Assembly: GCA_014529385.2 (NCBI GenBank)
Contig: CM043942.1
Coordinates: 64,788,184-64,852,183, forward strand
Origin: Adiantum capillus-veneris
Taxonomy: Eukaryota; Streptophyta; Polypodiopsida; Polypodiales; Pteridaceae
Reading direction: 5' to 3'
Length of the DNA stretch: 64,000 bases
In this document: piece by piece, positions 10,645 to 21,915 of the stretch
Layout: every line of letters begins with the position of its first letter
Position numbering within the stretch: position 1 is the first letter of the stretch
The notes under the pieces: model-generated
Told to the model about the DNA's origin: nothing
What the model saw: the letters and a program-made list of their open reading frames with translations, nothing else
The model's database searches: none
Position numbers and translations under genes: made by a program

Positions 10645-11380
10645 GAGCAAGATGAAGAATGTAAGCGAGTTCTCCTACACGGAAATGGAACAGTGGGTAT
10701 TCGCCTTGGTTCTTGCTTGTCATAGGTTTAAAAGCTATTTGTTGCCCCAAAAGTTCTATGTGTTCACCACATCAAATATTTTTCCGGATGTAGTACAACA
10801 TTTGAGGCCTGGCAAGCGCATCTTAAAGTGGACTTTGGAGCTTCAAGAGTATGAGTTTGAGTTTAAAGTGGATCATTCTGTTAAATCTCACTTGGCAGAC
10901 ATAGTCCTATATAAGGGGGGCGAGCTTCCATCTTACCCAAGGGTTGACAAGGATGATCATGAAGAGGAAGTAGATATTACAGATGCGTATACAATGATGT
11001 TTGATGGTGCATACAGGAAAGTTCTTCAAAAGGAAAGTGGTGGGCTAGTCATTAAGAACCCAAAAGGCGATGTAATCTTTTCTAGAGCTTACAATCTTGA
11101 TAAAGCTAAAAGTAACAATGAGGCCGAGTATCTCACGCTTTTCCTTGGGTTGAAGCAGTGTGTTGAGTTTGGACTAAAGAGGGTCACTACAAAAAGGGAT
11201 GCATTGCTAGTCATGAATCAGTTGCTTGGTTTTTGGAATGTTAAGAAAGACAATTTGAAGAAGTGGTTCTATGGCATCAAGAAGATTTTGCATGAGTTTG
11301 AGAAGATACAGTTTAAACATGTTCCTCATGAGCAGAATAAAGAAGCTGATGAGTTGGCTAGGGACAAGTTGGATGCCTTG
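10592..11380 (+). pseudogene. GY1 RNase H domains (RT-linked and second RVT_3 type)
   Basis: First the degenerate RT-linked RNase H (KPVYFESKMKNVSEFSYTEM, then LACHRFKSYLLPQKFYV). A second RNase H follows at about 10985-11370 with all four acidic positions visible: FDGA, NNEAEYL, RDALLVMNQ and EADELARD. The RT-linked domain removes RNA template. The extra domain is characteristic of the Tat/Ogre lineage and is thought to have been gained separately. This stretch is open for 427 codons (10592-11875), the best preserved part of the element. Confidence 0.85.
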
Positions 11381-11399
11381 GTAGCTCCTTTAAAGGTCA

Positions 11400-12702
11400 A
11401 GGAATCCTTGTATGCAGGAAGGGAATCATTGCAAGATGTAGAAGTATTTCTTGGTAAAGGGCAATGTCCAGAGGGCATGTCAAAGGTTCGGCGTAAGAGA
11501 ATAGTTGCAAAAGCAAGAAACTACACATTGGTAGGTGAGGATCTTATGCTTTATGACAAGGATAGCATTTTGAGAAAAGTGCCGTACAAAGAAGAGATAG
11601 GCTTGATTTTGGAGCACTGCCATGAAGAAACAGGCCATCAAGGCAAGGATCAGGTTGTCTTTCGTGTTTTGAGAGCAGGTTACTGTTGGCCCTCTATGAT
11701 GAGAGATGCTTATTCTTGGTGCAAGTCATGCCATGAATGCCAAGTGTTTGCAAATCAAAAGCTTTTGGTTGAGCCTCAGACAGCTAAAATGTCTTTTGAT
11801 GCATTTGCAAAATGGGGAGTAGATGCTGTAGGTCCAATGGTAAAAGGTATATCCTTGTGGCTATGGACTATTTGACAAAATGGGTGGAGGCAAGAGCAAT
11901 AAAAGATGTAACACCGGGAAGAGTGGTCTCTTTCTTATATGAACAGGTGTGTTGCACGTTTGGATCTCCTATGGTTGTTATTTCTGATCGTGGACCAGGA
12001 TTTAGGGGAAAACTTGTTGCTGCTCTCATGGAGAAATTGAAAATTCAGCATAAGCATTATTCTCCTTACTACCCACAATGCAATGGATTGGTTGAGAACT
12101 GCAATGGTCAAATTCTGAAGATGCTATCAAAGTATGCTAGAGAGCATCCTAAAGAGTGGGACTTGGACTTGGAAAAGTGTTTGTGGGCTTATAGAACTGC
12201 GTATAGAGTGTCAACAGAGTTTACACCATATGAAATTTTTTATGGAAAGGAAGCTCTTATGCCCATACAAGTGCAATTGGATGCCTTGAATTTTTTGTGC
12301 AGAATGCAAGGTGAGCATAATGACAAGCTACAAGAAAGAATTCTTTTTCTAGAGTTGCTACGAATGAATAGAGAGAAAGCCAATGATTATTATCTTCAAC
12401 AAGCAGAGACAACGATGGAGAAAATGAATAAGAGGCTTCCAGAGAAAGAGATCAAAGAAGGAGATTTGGTGATGAATTATGATTCTTGCTTGGATTTTAC
12501 TTTTCAGAAGAAATTGAGGGACAAATGGTTGGGTCCATACAGAGTGAAGCATGTATTTTCTAATGGCACCTATGAGTTGGAAAAATTGTCTAGTGAACGT
12601 TTGCGCTACAAAATAAATGGTTATAGACTGAAGAAATATTTTCCAAGGGATGTGGTTTCAGATGCAAATAGTCTCTTGGTTGAGCATAAATGCTCTACCT
12701 AG
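11400..12702 (+). pseudogene. GY1 integrase
   Basis: The N-terminal zinc-binding domain shows HCHEETGHQGKD and CKSCHECQ (HHCC). The core has first Asp in WGVDAVGPM, second Asp in VISDRGPGF and Glu in NGLVENCNGQ, so the DDE triad is kept, although PQGNG reads PQCNG. A frameshift around 11815-11860 separates the first Asp from the rest, the second part being open from 11812 to 12702. The C-terminus has the GPYRVKHVFSNGTYELE fold seen in gypsy integrases and no chromodomain. The enzyme would insert element cDNA. Confidence 0.88.
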
Positions 12703-12716
12703 AAGCTGGGCAATGA

Positions 12717-13939
12717 TGATAGACCGCTTTTGGCGTGTACAAAGTAGCCTTTATATGCATGGTCATATGTACAAAAATATGTAAATACATGCATTTGGGA
12801 GCTTTGCAAAGTGGTTTCAAGTTTCAAAAAAGGTGCAACACGTGCACATTGTAAATATGCGTGCTTGCGTGTCGGTAGTCGAGCATACGTACATGCCTGG
12901 ATAGGGTATCGGGACCTTGGATATGGTTCTAGGTGGATTATTTTGGCTCTAGATAATGTGTTTGAGATTTCTAGAATGTAAATAATTCAAGTGACAAGTG
13001 TGGGTACTCTCATCCCGCTCGAGAAGTTTGACACATGCAGTAACTGTCTATTTGCGGCGCTTGATCTGCAGTGATACGTGCATCACCCTAGAAGTGGTCA
13101 AAAATGGAATGTGGGGATGTGGAAATGTGATTAGGGTATCGATAATCAAGCGTGCAAAATTTGGTGAGTTTTGGAGTTCGTTTGGGGTTTTTCCAACGAA
13201 AAATGTCCGCCAGGGGTAAAAACTGGTCAAAATTGGGCCAAAAAAGGTCAAACAATGTTTAAAAAATGTGTGAAATGGATTCAAATTACCACATCACTCA
13301 CGGTGGCATGAGTGTTCCAGATTGAGGGAGTACTTTTGAGGAGGAATATCAACACTTTCACCCCTCTGTGTGTGGGAGGGAGCAGAGTTCCTACAGGTGG
13401 TCTAGTGTAGTCCCGTTGCGTTCGCGTCCTGTTTTTGAGTGTGTGGAGGAGTGAATGAGAGCTTTCTCTCTTCAATTTCACACTCGGGAGAGTCTATGGG
13501 AGTTCTGAGGTTTCCATGGATGTGTGTATGCAAGGAATTGAGGGAAGAAGGTGCGGCTTTCTGCAAGACTACGTGACCCTGTATCGGTGCCATTAGGGTT
13601 GGCGCTACTCCAAAGAGTCCAACAGAGTGGAGTTTGGTGAATTTTTTGCAATGGCATTTTATGGCTGGAGTTTTTTGGTTTTTGATGGTTTTTCTTGTAT
13701 TTTTTGGTCACCATCAAGTGTGCTTTCAAGTATTGATAACCTCGACTCACCTTGTAGTGTCTGCGGGCAGGCAAGGGCTTGTAGGTCGAGGTGTTTGGAG
13801 TTTGAATTGAGCTTGTGGGTAGAGTTTTTAGGGAGCTTTTGAGTGGTAGTGAGTGAGGTGAGGAATTCAAGTAAATTACTTGTGTTGTGTTGAGTTGTCT
13901 GGGTGTGTGAGTGTGCGCACGACATCTTTTTCTCCATCA
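12717..13939 (+). repeat. GY1 3' LTR
   Basis: 1223 bp, TGATAGACCGC to CTCCATCA. It starts 14 bp after the integrase stop. Confidence 0.92.
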
Positions 13940-14175
13940 ACATGAAACCCTCAAAACAAAACAAAGATGAAAACATCAAGGCTATAATCGTATCTAATCA
14001 AAGGTAAGATGAAAGGGTTCACTGATTCATTTATAACAGCAAGTTAGTGTGCTCCAAATAGACTGCAAAACGAATGGTTCTTTGAAACTGTAACTTAGTG
14101 CTTACAAAGATGTAGATATTTTGCCTAGCGATAGGAGTGAGCCGTGTGTACAAGTCTTCTTGGTTCATAGTAATA
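13940..14175. other. Spacer, no feature recognised
   Basis: Between the GY1 3' LTR and the first TTAA element. No gene or repeat end recognised. Confidence 0.4.
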
Positions 14176-15521
14176 TTAACACTAGGTTGGTAATGGGACA
14201 CTTTTATGTCCTGGGACACTTTTTATGTCCTGTTAAGTGACCATTTTTCTTGAACTATGTCAAGAGTTTCAAAATGGATTTTGAGGTGCGATCTATCTAG
14301 AAAGTTGTCTCATGAGCTGAAAAAAACTTGACATTTTTTTGAAATATCAATTCCATCTTTAACCATGTCCATGCACAACATCTCACAACCTAAACTGTGT
14401 GAAAAAACGGGTCTTGTTTTTGGCTTTTTTCAACTTTTTGCAGTTATACCACTCTAGAATTCATGTTTGTGAGGTCTATAATGCTAGAAAACTATCTTTA
14501 GTAGTCCTCAACATGTCCTGGTGCTTCTAGGGAGAAATAAATGTTAAAGTTGTAAGCTATTACCAAATTACAAAAATTGTCAACTCCTGGTTTTTAGCCA
14601 ATTTTAGCTCTCTATGATTTTTTTGGTGGCTTTCATGATATCCAAATGCAGTTTTGATTTTGTATGTTGCATATTGTAACATAAAGCTAATATTCCTTGA
14701 GTTTTGGGGCACCTAATACCCTTTATTTCATAGTACACAACGATGGTTGATTTTTTCAATTATAAAAGAAAACGAAACATTCTAGTACATCAAGTATAGC
14801 TTTTTCAATATTACCAGTTTCTTGTGAGAACTATATGCATTTTGTAGGTAGTAAGCATATCTAGTCATAAGCATAAAATTTGGCTAGACATTGAATAATT
14901 TTTATGGGATTCTACAACTCATAATGTTGAACCCAGTTCTTTCATGTTTGCTGTATTTAGCCTTTATCTTTGTCCCCAAGATTCCCCTTGCTAAGATATG
15001 TATTATTCTTTTGACATGCTCCATGGCTCCTTATGAACCTAAAGGACAACAGGGAACTAAGAAAACATGCATATATTATTTGTATTGAGCGTGGCTATAG
15101 AAACTTTGATGATAGGTTTGTAGAATGGAAAAAATTCAACTTTTTTGTACCTATTTCTTTTGGCAAAACAAAAAATTGTGAGTGAGAAGCAATCATATGT
15201 TCTGATCACCAACCCATTGAAGTTAACCAGGGAATTTATCTCAAGTCCTACAAAAATCCATAATCTTATTTTTATGCAACAAAACGTAAGAAATGACTGT
15301 TTTGATGAAAATGTACTGGTCCATCAACTTTGGAGGCTTGGTGTGACCAAAAGATGAGAAATTTTACAAGTTTCTTATTTTTTCCATGTGTAGTAGGCCT
15401 TGAACTATAACCTCATGAAAGGATTACACAAAATGAGTGGATCTACTATGGTTTTGGAGGGTTTTTTTAAAACCCTGAAAGGACACTTTTATGTCTTGTT
15501 AGGTTACCAACCTAGTGTTAA
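14176..15521. mobile_element. TT1: TTAA-flanked TIR element, copy 1 (non-coding)
   Basis: 1346 bp including TTAA at each end. Perfect 14-bp terminal inverted repeats CACTAGGTTGGTAA lie directly inside TTAA. Sub-terminal palindromic boxes of the type GGACACTTTTATGTCC occur twice at the left (14196-14211, 14214-14230) and once, slightly changed, at the right (about 15480). No transposase: the longest ORFs are about 70 codons and are not conserved in the second copy. TTAA duplication is the signature of the piggyBac superfamily, but if TTAA is part of the inverted repeat the class is open. Confidence 0.8.
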
Positions 15522-17753
15522 GAAAGCAAGACTCAACCCCTAAAGGAAAATAAATATGTGCACATTAAAAGAATTAGAGTAGTCTAGTAGTGGCAAAATA
15601 AGAGGACGTGGAGAAAGAATAATTTCTTGCACTCTTTCCGGCCCAAAGAGTAACACAATTCTCTGTTGGAAGTGGATTTAATGGCTAAGACAAACGTTAA
15701 TTCTAATATGATGCACAAAGTGAAAGGGTTGAAAAGTTACACCAATGGGGTTATTCATCTATGAAAGCTCAAAAAGCAGTCAAACAATTGAGGAAAGAGA
15801 TAAGAGAGACAACCAACACAAAAAGACCCACACAGTCTTAATCCAAAGAAGTGAAGCACACCTCAAGACTCGTGGTATTGTATCCAACTTGATGAAGTAG
15901 ATGATGCATAGTAGGCCCCAACACCGTTTGCAAGCCATCAACAATGCGTATTTATTGATGAAAGAAGGTTACATAGAGTGCATGAAGTAGCAAGCTCAAG
16001 ATTTGTTGGGCTGAAATTGAGAGAAAGGTTTCCTCAAGGAGATGGCTAGGAGGTTGGGTGATGCTTGATAGAGTGGCTTGATTATGGGGATTGCTTGAGC
16101 ACTTGATTGATGCCCAAGTGAGGGGCAAGAGGCTCTATTTATAGGTGAAGTTGCCTCTTGAAGAAGATATTTACTGAGAAATATCCAAGGGATTTGTGTG
16201 ACAAGTGTCTCTCTTTTCAAAATATCTCAAAATTATCTTCAAAGTTTCTAGATCTTTCTCTTCAAGAAATATCTAGAGGTTCTTCTAGATCTTTCTCCAA
16301 ATATCTTTTGCTTGCCGCCACATGTCAAGAGTTGTTGAGCTATGGTGGCAACATGTGTATAAAGTAGATTCATAAAAAATTGAGAGAGAGCTTTGCATAC
16401 ATCATGGATGACATCAAACAAACTCTGAACCACATTTCTAAGGGATTTTTCTAGGTCCATAATCACTCCAAAGTGCACCTACTATGTGTAGAATGACACC
16501 TCATGGGGTATAATATGACTAAGGCCACTTTTGGCCATGCTATATATGTCATATGCCACCTAGGATGCCTAGTAGATAGAAGGTATGTTTTATAGGCTCC
16601 AAGAAGAGGTTCACAAAGAAGCCCGGGATCGAAGCCCATCCCCAACAAGGGTGACACATCAGACTTCGACTATCTTTTTGCATGCTAAATGGAAAATGCA
16701 TATACTTATGCACACTTAAGGTATACACATAAAATCCATGATATTGTAGGGCTTAGCTTCCGTTCTCACCATGCATGTGCCACGGCATGACACCGAGAGG
16801 ATGTAGCCTACTCTAATACCAATTGTTGGAATTAGGGTTGCAAAGAAACGCACACAGCTTGGAGAAGACAAATGAATCTCAAGACACACAATAGAGAGTG
16901 TGTTACTTAGTGTGAAATGTAAAGATAGATAGCCCTAGAGTGATGGGCGTATATACAATGCACGGGGGACAAAACCTCTTGAAGAGGGAAAAAATGCCCC
17001 GACGGTGCTAGTGTGTTCACACACATCACTACCACATGTATATGGTAACAAAAAAATGATGAGGGTATTTAGATGATAGGTAGCTAATGGTACCTCTTAT
17101 ATGACCGTCTTGTGGAATCACAATGTTTTGAGTGCGCCATCACCATCTCTGCAAGAACCACCCTGCCTCCTTGGACCTCAAGCTCAAACTTGTCTCTTTC
17201 AGACTTGAGGAAATTGTTGTGCTGAGTTATAAGGTCATCAAGAGTGAATGGGGCCTTAAAGATAGAAGAGACCTTGTCAAACATTTTAGTAGCTCCTATA
17301 GATAGTGCAAAATTAAACAGTATTTCATCCACACATGAAAAATTTTCAACACCATCTACCCCTTCCTGCTTACATTTGGTTCACAGGCAAAAGAAAGATC
17401 ATTGTCTCTCTTTTTGGTGCTAGTCACTTAAAGCTTTAGGATTATAGGCATTTCTTCATGTGAACTTGATGCTTTTGAGTCATTGGGGGGTTCCTCTATC
17501 CCCATAAAATTGTCTCCAGAAATATATCTTTAGCCTCTACAAAGTCCACATCTCTCTTCAAGGAGCCTCTCAGCAGGCTGAGGTGGTCTCCCTTCTCCTT
17601 CCTGTTCACCAAAGATACTTTCTGTATCGATCCTCTGCCTCTTCATTTTGTCAGATCTTAATCCTAGCAAAAACATAATACATGCAATAATAGGTAAGTA
17701 TTGTGACTAATAAGCTTTAGCAACATACCAAGGTGTTGGTGGTTCCATCATTG
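15522..17753. other. LTR-retroelement debris, no intact gene
   Basis: 2.2 kb without a recognisable protein domain. Two minus-strand cues suggest old LTR sequence. A TATAAATA box lies at 16136-16143. At 16811-16822 TGGTATTAGAGT resembles the initiator-Met primer site (TGGTATCAGAGC) and abuts a possible LTR end, TGTTGGAATTAGGG, at 16824. The matching partner LTR was not found. Confidence 0.4.
17084..17690 (-). pseudogene. Unrecognised coding remnant
   Basis: A minus-strand reading begins at an ATG near 17650 with a charged stretch (MKRQRIDTESIFGEQEGEG). It meets TAG/TAA stops and changes frame to an 82-codon ORF (17084-17332) with DEILFNFALSIGATKMFDKV and FTLDDLITQHNNFLKS. No family recognised. 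Just upstream on the minus strand, GTATGTTGC and a TTTTTGCTAG lie about 65 bp apart and could be read as a small intron; I hold this loosely. Confidence 0.3.
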
Positions 17754-17764
17754 CATAGCTCCAA

Positions 17765-18656
17765 TGACCAACAAAATTATCAATACGGAGGTATGAGATA
17801 CCCTCATAGGGCATGGAAACACTCACACGATTAGTGAGCTAATCATGGCAACACGAATGGTTAGCTCTATGAGATGAGCTTATCCGCCTATGGAGGAGCT
17901 AAGCCACAATGATGGGCAATCTCCACATCCACTTCTCTTCACCTCTAATCCACCCAATCACACACACTCACGATTACAAGATGCACACAACACTAATCTT
18001 ATCATGCAACACACTAATCACAATCACACACACATAGATCTATTGAGCACCACACTCCAATCAAACCTACATGCACACACAAGAAAAAGAGGGCAATCAC
18101 ACAAGATTAGAGTGAGGTTAATCACTAATTGGTTAAGATCTAGCTAATCAAAGCATCATTAGCAATCACAAGAAGCATGAGACCGGCATAGTGAAAGGGA
18201 ATTAAGCATTGATTAGTGTTAACCAAGTCACATGAGCAAGGAGAAGCTTGAGGACTCCATAGCCACACACATTAGGAGCTCTCACCAAAGAGTGCTCTCA
18301 ACAAATGAGCTTGAGAATCCTAACTTCTTTTACACAATGCCTTATATACCTAGGGTAAAAATATGCAACGTCCGGGCACCCAAGGCCTTTAGGACTCCAC
18401 CATTTACTGAATCTGCAACCTAGGCACACTAACTGACCTATTCTTTACAGCTTGGAACTCTCATTGAACCCGTAACACATTAAAATATTACAATGGCTTG
18501 AAATGAATCGAGAATTTATAATACATGGCCATTTTGGGAAAACATGAAAAATGTGTAGCTCCAATCTTTTCTGCCTCTTCATTTTGAACTTTGATGTGTA
18601 TTTGTACGTCTTTGGTCTTTAGCAACTCTTGTTAGCTGACATTGACTCAGTTAACA
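17765..18656 (-). repeat. F LTR a
   Basis: About 892 bp. The right end, CAGTTAACA, adjoins a polypurine tract on the minus strand; the left end is probably TGACCAACAAAA but is less certain. Minus-strand TATATAAG box near 18340-18350. Matches LTR b over its full length. Confidence 0.65.
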
Positions 18657-18669
18657 TTCCCCCCTTTCG
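18657..18669 (-). promoter_or_regulatory. F polypurine tract (LTR a side)
   Basis: Minus strand CGAAAGGGGGGAA directly before TGTTAAC of the LTR. The same tract is present at 26338-26350. Just upstream on the minus strand is a small hairpin, AGTG(T/C)CC-GAGGA-GGxCACT. Confidence 0.7.
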
Positions 18670-18824
18670 ATTTTAGTGGCCGTCCTCGGACACTATTGAA
18701 AAGATTTTGTGGAGGCTGTGGAAGGTTTTTGATGGCTGATTTTCTTCATTTGTCATTGGATTTGTTGATGATGTTCAATTTGTTGTAGCATCTTGATTGG
18801 TCCAAATATTTCTAATGTGAGAGA

Positions 18825-19146
18825 TGTAAAGAATGAGGATGCAAGAGAGCTACACAAGACAAGCACAAAGCACACAGAGATGGAAAGCTTCTTCTTCTTC
18901 TTTTCAGAAAAGAGAGTACAAAATGACTAAGTGCTAAAGCTGAAAAGTAGCACATATGTACATGCGGTCACTAAGTGTGAACTCGCTAGAAGCGTACTAG
19001 GCTGGCACTATAAGTGTAGTCCAGCTGTAGAATCACTGACAGAGATCCTCCGTGTCAGTCACCTAACGCGCCAGTGAGTAAATGCCGTAAGCGGCCAAGA
19101 CCCGTAGTGGATGCCAGCTCAAGGTGTAGAGCTCGACATCTCAACA
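18825..19146 (-). repeat. CP2 3' LTR
   Basis: 322 bp, TGTAAAGAATGAGG to ATCTCAACA. The polypurine tract follows on the minus strand as CTCGAGGGGGAG (19147-19158). Confidence 0.95.
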
Positions 19147-19736
19147 CTCCCCCTCGAGATCTGCATGTCGCAGAGTCCAAGCATAGTCCGGAAACTTCGA
19201 AGCTTCTCATCTCCGAGGGCCTTGGTAAAGATATCCGCTATCTGCTCCTTTGTGCTGACGTAGACCAAGTCGATGTCGCCCGCCAACACTCGCTCTCGAA
19301 CGTAGTGGTAATGGACCTCTATGTGTTTGGTCCTGGCATGGAACACTCGGTTCCTAGCCAACTACACGCTGCTGAGGTTGTCACAATGGATGAAAATCTG
19401 CTGGTCCACCTGCACTCCCAAGTCCTCAAGTAATGTGCATAGCCAAGCTACCTCGCACGCCACAACTGCTGCACCTCTGTACTTGGCCTCTGTGCTCGAT
19501 AAAGCAACCGTAGGCTGCTTTTTGCTGCTCCAAGTAACAGCAGCACTCCCAAAAGAGAACATGAAGCCACTCGTAGATCTCCTATCAACAATGCTACCTG
19601 CCCAATCTGCATCTGTATACCCATACAATGCTAATGGTGCATCTGCTGCATAGAACAATGCGTAGTCAAGAGTACCTTGCACATACCTAAGTGTGCGTCG
19701 TACTCCATCCAAATGTGGCTTCCTCCGAAGTTGCAT
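19119..19736 (-). pseudogene. CP2 RNase H
   Basis: Copia RNase H with GYTDADWAGSIVDRRSTSG and VALSSTEAKYRG. The family motif is normally EAEY; here the second Glu, probably the catalytic one, is Lys, while CP3 has EAEY. The third acidic residue is in IHCDNLSSV. A TAG at 19362-19364 follows where CP3 has CAG, then the C-terminal HIEVHYHYVRERVLAGDI and IADIFTKAL in the same frame. Confidence 0.88.
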
Positions 19737-19739
19737 GAA

Positions 19740-20526
19740 CTAACTCTCCAAGCCTACTGTGTAGCTCAAGTCTGGCCTCGTGATAGTCAAGTAGATTAGA
19801 CTACCCACAATCTTCCTGTACATGTTGACATCCTCAACAACATGACCCTTCTCTGCACTCAGCTTTGCATTCACATCCAAGGGAATAGAAATTGGCTTAC
19901 AATCATCCATACCATACTTTGACAACATGTCCAAAGCATAATGTCTCTGTGATAGCCATACACCCTCTGGAGTCCTGATCACCTCAATGCCAAGAAAGTA
20001 GCGCAACTCACCTAAATCTTTCATTTCAAACTCCTGTTTGAGAAGACCCTTCACATGATCAATCTCCATAGCATTGTCACCAACAATAATAAGGTCATCT
20101 ACATATATGGTAATGACCACAATCCCCACATCACTCTCACGTACATAGAGTGAATGATCAGCATGAGCTCTCCTAAAACCAATACTGACAAGATACTTGG
20201 TAATCCTGTCATACCATGCTCTAGAGCCCTGCTTCAAAACCATACAAAGCTTTGAGAAGCCTGCATACATAATCTGGGTAACCTGGATCGACATAACCAG
20301 GTGGCTGATCCATATACACTTCCTCTTTCAACTCAACATTCAAGAAGGCATTCTTTACATCCATTTGATGCATAATCCATCCTCTAGATGCAGCCACTGC
20401 TATGATAGCTCTCACAGTCGTCATCTTTGCCACTGGAACAAAGGTCTCCTCATAGTCTATGCCATACGTTTGTGCATAACCCTTTGCGACCAGCCTTGCC
20501 TTGTGACGCTCAATGTTACCATCAGG
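19740..20526 (-). pseudogene. CP2 reverse transcriptase
   Basis: The palm is split by a one-base insertion near 20230, where CP3 lacks the extra base: first part [19 protein letters not shown] (20221-20433), second part with the intact active site YVDDLIIVG in the ORF 19740-20294. SIGFRRAHADHSLYV and LRYFLGIEV follow. The frame ends in TAG at 19740-19742 (LES-stop-FMQ). CP3 carries the same stop, so it predates the split between the two copies. Confidence 0.9.
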
Positions 20527-21849
20527 CTAATGCTTGGTTTTATACACCCATTTATAGCCAATAGATTTCTTGCCACTTGGCAATGGCACCAACTCCCATG
20601 TGTCGTTTGCTTCCAATGCAACCATCTCTTCATTCATTGCATCATCCCAATGCACATTTCCAACTGCATCCTCAAAACATGTGGGCTCCACATCCTGTAT
20701 CACCTTAGCCATGTAGGCTTGGTGATGCGCTAGATACCCATCATAAGTCAATTTCTGAACTAGATTTCTGACTCTATTAGATCTGCGCGGTCTTGGGTCA
20801 CTCCTTTGCCCTCTAGCATCTTCTTGTACTTTCCTTACACCAGGTGTCCTGACAGCCGGAATTCCAAATTCCTCATCAAGACATTGTTCAGAACCATCTG
20901 AATCCATGTCTACATGTGAAAAACCTGATGATGCATCAACCATAAAGGGAGGTTTATCAACCTTTTCCTTTCCTTTTCGTGATACATTCCCTGTACCTGT
21001 TGGTGGAGTAACCTGCGTACGTAGTCTACCATTCCATGGTTTCTCAACAGAGCCACGAGAAGAGGACTCTTGTGGTCCACTCAAAACCTGTGACTGTGGC
21101 CTCACATTTTGTACAACCACATCATCTTTTACATCAGCCCCAATAGTGCCATGTGCATTACTGTACCAGCTGCTCATCTCATCAAAGACTACATCTCTGC
21201 TCACTCGTAATTCTCGTGTAGTAGGATTGTAGCACCTGTACCCCTTTTGTTCAAGGGAATATCCCACAAGAATACATTTCTGTGCTTTAGGATCCAATTT
21301 CCTACGCAACTCATCTGGTACATGCACGTAAGATATGCAGCCAGACACTTTCAAGTGTGCCAAATCAGGCTTTGTACCTGTAAACTTTTCCTCAGGTGTT
21401 ACATCATGCACCGCAGCTGTAGATGTCCTGTTCATAATGTACACAGCTGTATTTACAGCTTCAGCCCAAAAATGATGAGGCATGTTCTTCTCATTCATCA
21501 ATGCACGTGCAACCTCTGCAATGTGCCTGTTTTTCCTTTCTGCGACCCCATTCTGATGTGGAGTATATCTGCATGTAAACTGCCTGTGTATACCATGCAT
21601 TCGCAGAAAATCTGAAAAATCATTGGAGAAGTACTCTCCCCCTCCATCTGACCTCAATGTCTTGGTTTGCATATCTGTCTCCTTCTCAATCATGACTTTG
21701 AAGTCTTGAAAGTGACCAAACACTTCACTTTTGTTACGCATGAAGTAGACCCATACTTTCCTTGTATGGTCATCAATGAAAGAGACATAATACCTGCAAC
21801 CATGTATACTTGCAGTATCAGTTGGACCCCAAACATCTGTGTGCACCAC
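20527..21849 (-). pseudogene. CP2 integrase and start of RT
   Basis: 441 codons open. The integrase DDE residues are all present: HTDVWGP, LRSDGGGEYFS and QNGVAERKNR. GYSLEQKGYRCYNP and a variable acidic linker follow. The RT begins with WELVPLPSGKKSIGYKWVYK. It stops in TAG at 20527-20529, where CP3 has AAG (Lys). The integrase would join cDNA ends to target DNA with 5-bp staggered cuts, matching the 5-bp TSD seen. Confidence 0.92.
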
Positions 21850-21915
21850 CTCAAGTGGCCTTTTACATACATTGCGCTCATGTGGAAATGAGCCCTTTGA
21901 CTATTTTCCAAACTG

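Larger units (their letters stand above)
5987..13939 (+). mobile_element. GY1: Ty3/gypsy (Tat-like) LTR retrotransposon, defective
   Basis: Plus-strand element of 7953 bp with two LTRs of identical length (1223 bp). Domain order is gag, protease, RT, RNase H, a second RNase H of the RVT_3 type, and integrase, which is the gypsy order. The second RNase H is a hallmark of the Tat/Ogre group. There is no chromodomain: the integrase tail ends at 12702, 14 bp before the 3' LTR. The coding region carries several in-frame stops and frameshifts. Exact TSDs were not seen; shifting the left edge by one base gives ACACG against ACATG. Confidence 0.93.

Noticed and set aside
14176-15521. CACTA (En/Spm) class for the TTAA elements, since the ends begin CACTAG
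   Set aside because: CACTA elements make 3-bp duplications; here the flanks agree as TTAA on both sides and no 3-bp repeat fits outside them.
20197-20733. Long plus-strand ORFs opposite CP2 and CP3 (also 28631-29209, 19074-19433, 27783-28097)
   Set aside because: They mirror conserved RT and RNase H codons on the minus strand and contain no domain of their own.
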